A DNA stretch of 32,745 nt from Methylotenera_A sp049687015 (lineage in GTDB: Bacteria; Pseudomonadota; Gammaproteobacteria; Burkholderiales; Methylophilaceae), in assembly GCA_049687015.1 (NCBI GenBank), contig JBAVIP010000034.1:1-32745 (forward strand), read 5' to 3'. Positions within the stretch are counted from its first letter, which is position 1; each line of letters begins with the position of its first letter. The position numbers and the translations under genes are program-made. The notes under the pieces were generated by a model, which saw only the letters and a list, made by a program, of their open reading frames with translations, was not told the origin of the DNA and ran no database searches. This document shows positions 31,568 to 32,745 of this stretch, one piece after another.

Positions 31568-31813
31568 CTACTTCCCTATATTGGCTTTGGCCGCGTCAAA
31601 TTGTAATTCTTGCAATGCACGCCTTGCGTTTTCACAATTAGGCACATCCCTACGCTCACCCGGGCTCTCACGACACCACGCATTTACTTTAAGCCTTAAA
31701 GCTTCGTCTTCCTTTAATTCAGGCACGGTGTAAGTTTTCTCCGTTGGTGAGCAGGCAGTCACCGCCTGAATGAGAGTTGAGATTACTGCAACTTTAATCA
31801 GCCTATTGTTCAT
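31568..31813 (-). CDS. EexN-like entry exclusion lipoprotein
   Basis: Eighty-one residues. The signal peptide ends in VTAC (Cys 21), a lipobox-like site. The mature part KTYTVPELKEDEALRLKVNAWCRESPGERRDVPNCENARRAL has the EexN pattern: TVxxL, a first Cys, xxPGExxDxPNCxNA. These lipoproteins stop a cell that already carries the element from receiving a second copy. GAGGAG precedes the ATG. It is transcribed away from the xis-int promoter, from the same control region. Confidence 0.82.
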   Translation of the reverse strand: MNNRLIKVAVISTLIQAVTACSPTEKTYTVPELKEDEALRLKVNAWCRESPGERRDVPNCENARRALQELQFDAAKANIGK

Positions 31814-31859
31814 ATTTAGCTCCTCTAGTTTATTTACAGTTATTTTATACGAAATACCG

Positions 31860-31889
31860 TTGACAATTAAATACGTTATATCGTATATT
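31860..31889 (+). promoter_or_regulatory. Repressor-controlled promoter of the xis-int operon
   Basis: TTGACA (31860-31865), 18 bases, TATATT (31884-31889), with the palindrome AATACG-N6-CGTATA (31870-31887) over spacer and -10. It matches the parA promoter in 25 of 27 positions from the -35 to the end of the operator. On the other strand a TTGTCA-type -35 overlaps and may serve the EexN-like gene. Confidence 0.8.
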
Positions 31890-31961
31890 AACAGTCGTAT
31901 TGGTTAAGTTCAATCATCTTTAAAGTAACCACGAAACTAAATTTAATCATTCAATAGACAC

Positions 31962-32051
31962 ATGAACTTATTTTTAGAGCAAACGGATTTAGTACAGCTA
32001 ACAGGATATACGCGCAAGGCCAAGCAATGCATTCATGCGCCGCTACGCTAA
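31962..32051 (+). pseudogene. Truncated DUF4224-like integrase-associated protein
   Basis: Twenty-nine residues, MNLFLEQTDLVQLTGYTRKA followed by KQ and a non-family tail CIHAPLR. The FLxxxDLxxLTGYxRxxKQ start matches DUF4224 proteins encoded beside phage and ICE integrases, which then continue with a WLxxNGI-type second half. That half is missing in all frames here, so the gene is broken and joined to the excisionase region. Confidence 0.55.
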
Positions 32052-32070
32052 CACATACAGGGATGAAGAT

Positions 32071-32376
32071 ATGAGCTTAATGGCAATTGATGAAGTTGCA
32101 GAGGAGTTGAATGTATCAATACGCACAGTTCAACGACTTATTAATTGCGGGAAATTGCGCTACGTCCGCATTGGCAAGTCAATCAGATTTAAGCGGGAGG
32201 AGTTGTGCCAGTATATCGAAGGGGCGACACATGGTGGGTACGATTCCAAAACAATGGAAAGCGCCACTCATTTTCAGCGGGAGCAGGTGCTACCTATGAG
32301 CAGGCCAAAGCTCTCGAAGCACAAACTAGACAAGCTGTTATCAGGGGCAAGCTCGGTCAACAGACCTACACATTAG
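32071..32376 (+). CDS. Excisionase-like MerR/AlpA-type HTH protein
   Basis: A 101-residue protein from ATG 32071 (an earlier ATG at 32035 would add 12 residues). AIDEVAEELNVSIRTVQRLINCGKLRYVRIGKSIRFKREELCQYIEG is a classic excisionase-family winged HTH (about 3-52). Such proteins bend att DNA and steer the integrase towards excision. Everything after about residue 53 overlaps the integrase gene in another frame and has no known domain, so the functional protein may be only the first half. Confidence 0.8.
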   Translation: MSLMAIDEVAEELNVSIRTVQRLINCGKLRYVRIGKSIRFKREELCQYIEGATHGGYDSKTMESATHFQREQVLPMSRPKLSKHKLDKLLSGASSVNRPTH

Positions 32377-32745
32377 AAGATGCTGCAGTCAGATGGTTGG
32401 AAGGAGAAGCTAAAGGCATCAAGCACTATAAAAAGCTGCTACAAACCATCAAACTCATACGCCCGCACATTCAAGACACTCCCATCGATAAAGCACAAGA
32501 CGCAGCACAGCGTATCCGTAAAGCTTATCGACACCTAAACGTAGCAACCGTGAATCGCAGATTGGCTATTGTGAGAAGGCTATGCAATCTTGCTTGGAAA
32601 TGGGGCTGGGTTCAAAGACAAATAAAAATAGAGTTGCTGTCAGGCGAAAAAGCTAGGCACGTTTACTTAAGCATTCCACAGGTTATCAAGCTGGCCAAAG
32701 CGGCACCAAAATCTAAATGGCACATCATACTGGCTGCCTTTACTG
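32205..32745 (+). CDS. int: Tyrosine recombinase/integrase, N-terminal part, runs off right edge
   Basis: The reading frame opens at 32193. I place the start at GTG 32205, seven bases after a strong GGGAGGAG, giving MPVYRRGDTWWVRFQNNGKR, the usual arm-binding start of phage integrases. It continues FSAGAGATYEQAKALEAQTR and TLEDAAVRWLEGEAKG, then a SAM-like core-binding domain (YRHLNVATVNRRLAIVRRLCNLAWKWGWV) and the start of the catalytic domain (YLSIPQVIKLAKAAPKSKWHIILAAF). The R-H-R-Y residues lie beyond the window. It overlaps the excisionase-like gene by 172 bases in another frame. Confidence 0.9.
   Translation, partial: MPVYRRGDTWWVRFQNNGKRHSFSAGAGATYEQAKALEAQTRQAVIRGKLGQQTYTLEDAAVRWLEGEAKGIKHYKKLLQTIKLIRPHIQDTPIDKAQDAAQRIRKAYRHLNVATVNRRLAIVRRLCNLAWKWGWVQRQIKIELLSGEKARHVYLSIPQVIKLAKAAPKSKWHIILAAFT

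Noticed and set aside
32035..32070. Upstream ATG (32035) for the excisionase-like gene
   Set aside because: It lies inside the broken DUF4224 frame without a ribosome binding site, and the HTH domain begins right after the ATG at 32071.

Overview
The window looks like most of an integrative and conjugative element, or an integrase-carrying conjugative plasmid, from a proteobacterium of moderate to low G+C. A methylotroph-like betaproteobacterium is my best guess from the style of the mobility genes. This is inference, because no rRNA, tRNA or housekeeping gene is present.

Layout, read right to left because most genes are on the minus strand. (1) 30.9-32.7 kb is the control and integration end. 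It holds a partial tyrosine integrase with an overlapping excisionase-like gene, a truncated DUF4224-like leader gene, an entry-exclusion (EexN-like) lipoprotein, and an XRE/cI-like repressor. Two near-identical promoters, each with a palindrome inside the spacer, face parA on one side and xis-int on the other. (2) 10.4-31.0 kb is the plasmid backbone on the minus strand: parA, parB, virB1, virB2, virB3, a winged-helix replication-type protein, virB4, trbM, virB5, virB6, virB8, virB9, virB10, virB11, a virB7-like lipoprotein, virD4, a KfrB-domain protein, an LPD7-domain protein, mobC, a MOBP-type relaxase and traX. Between rep and virB4 lies an origin-like array of five GACA-N4-TGTC repeats at 33/33/55/33-bp steps with DnaA boxes. 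A plus-strand HigB/HigA pair and an orphan HTH antitoxin interrupt the operon between virB5 and virB6. (3) 9.0-10.4 kb holds a plus-strand DNA methyltransferase and a small unknown gene closed by a clear terminator, next to a scar with the tail of an IS3-family transposase.

(4) 3.9-8.9 kb is an A+T-rich minus-strand cargo operon of four genes: an N6-adenine methylase fused to a type I S-like recognition domain, a phosphoribosyltransferase-like protein, an ORC/CDC6-like AAA ATPase, and an unrecognised protein with a C-terminal GTKP motif. The make-up is that of a prokaryotic conflict or defence system. I cannot match the full set to a named, tested system. (5) 1-3.5 kb is a type I secretion ABC transporter, an LprI-like (lysozyme-inhibitor family) periplasmic protein, and the start of a lysozyme-like (GH24-type) protein with no signal peptide that runs off the left edge. 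Together these look like a secreted cell-wall hydrolase with immunity. Its best promoter has an 11-G run inside the -35/-10 spacer, the arrangement of a phase-variable promoter.

Working model: the repressor keeps transfer and excision silent. When it is relieved, parA-to-traX and xis-int fire together. Eex and the methyltransferase protect the element, while the left cargo supplies defence and possibly contact-independent killing.
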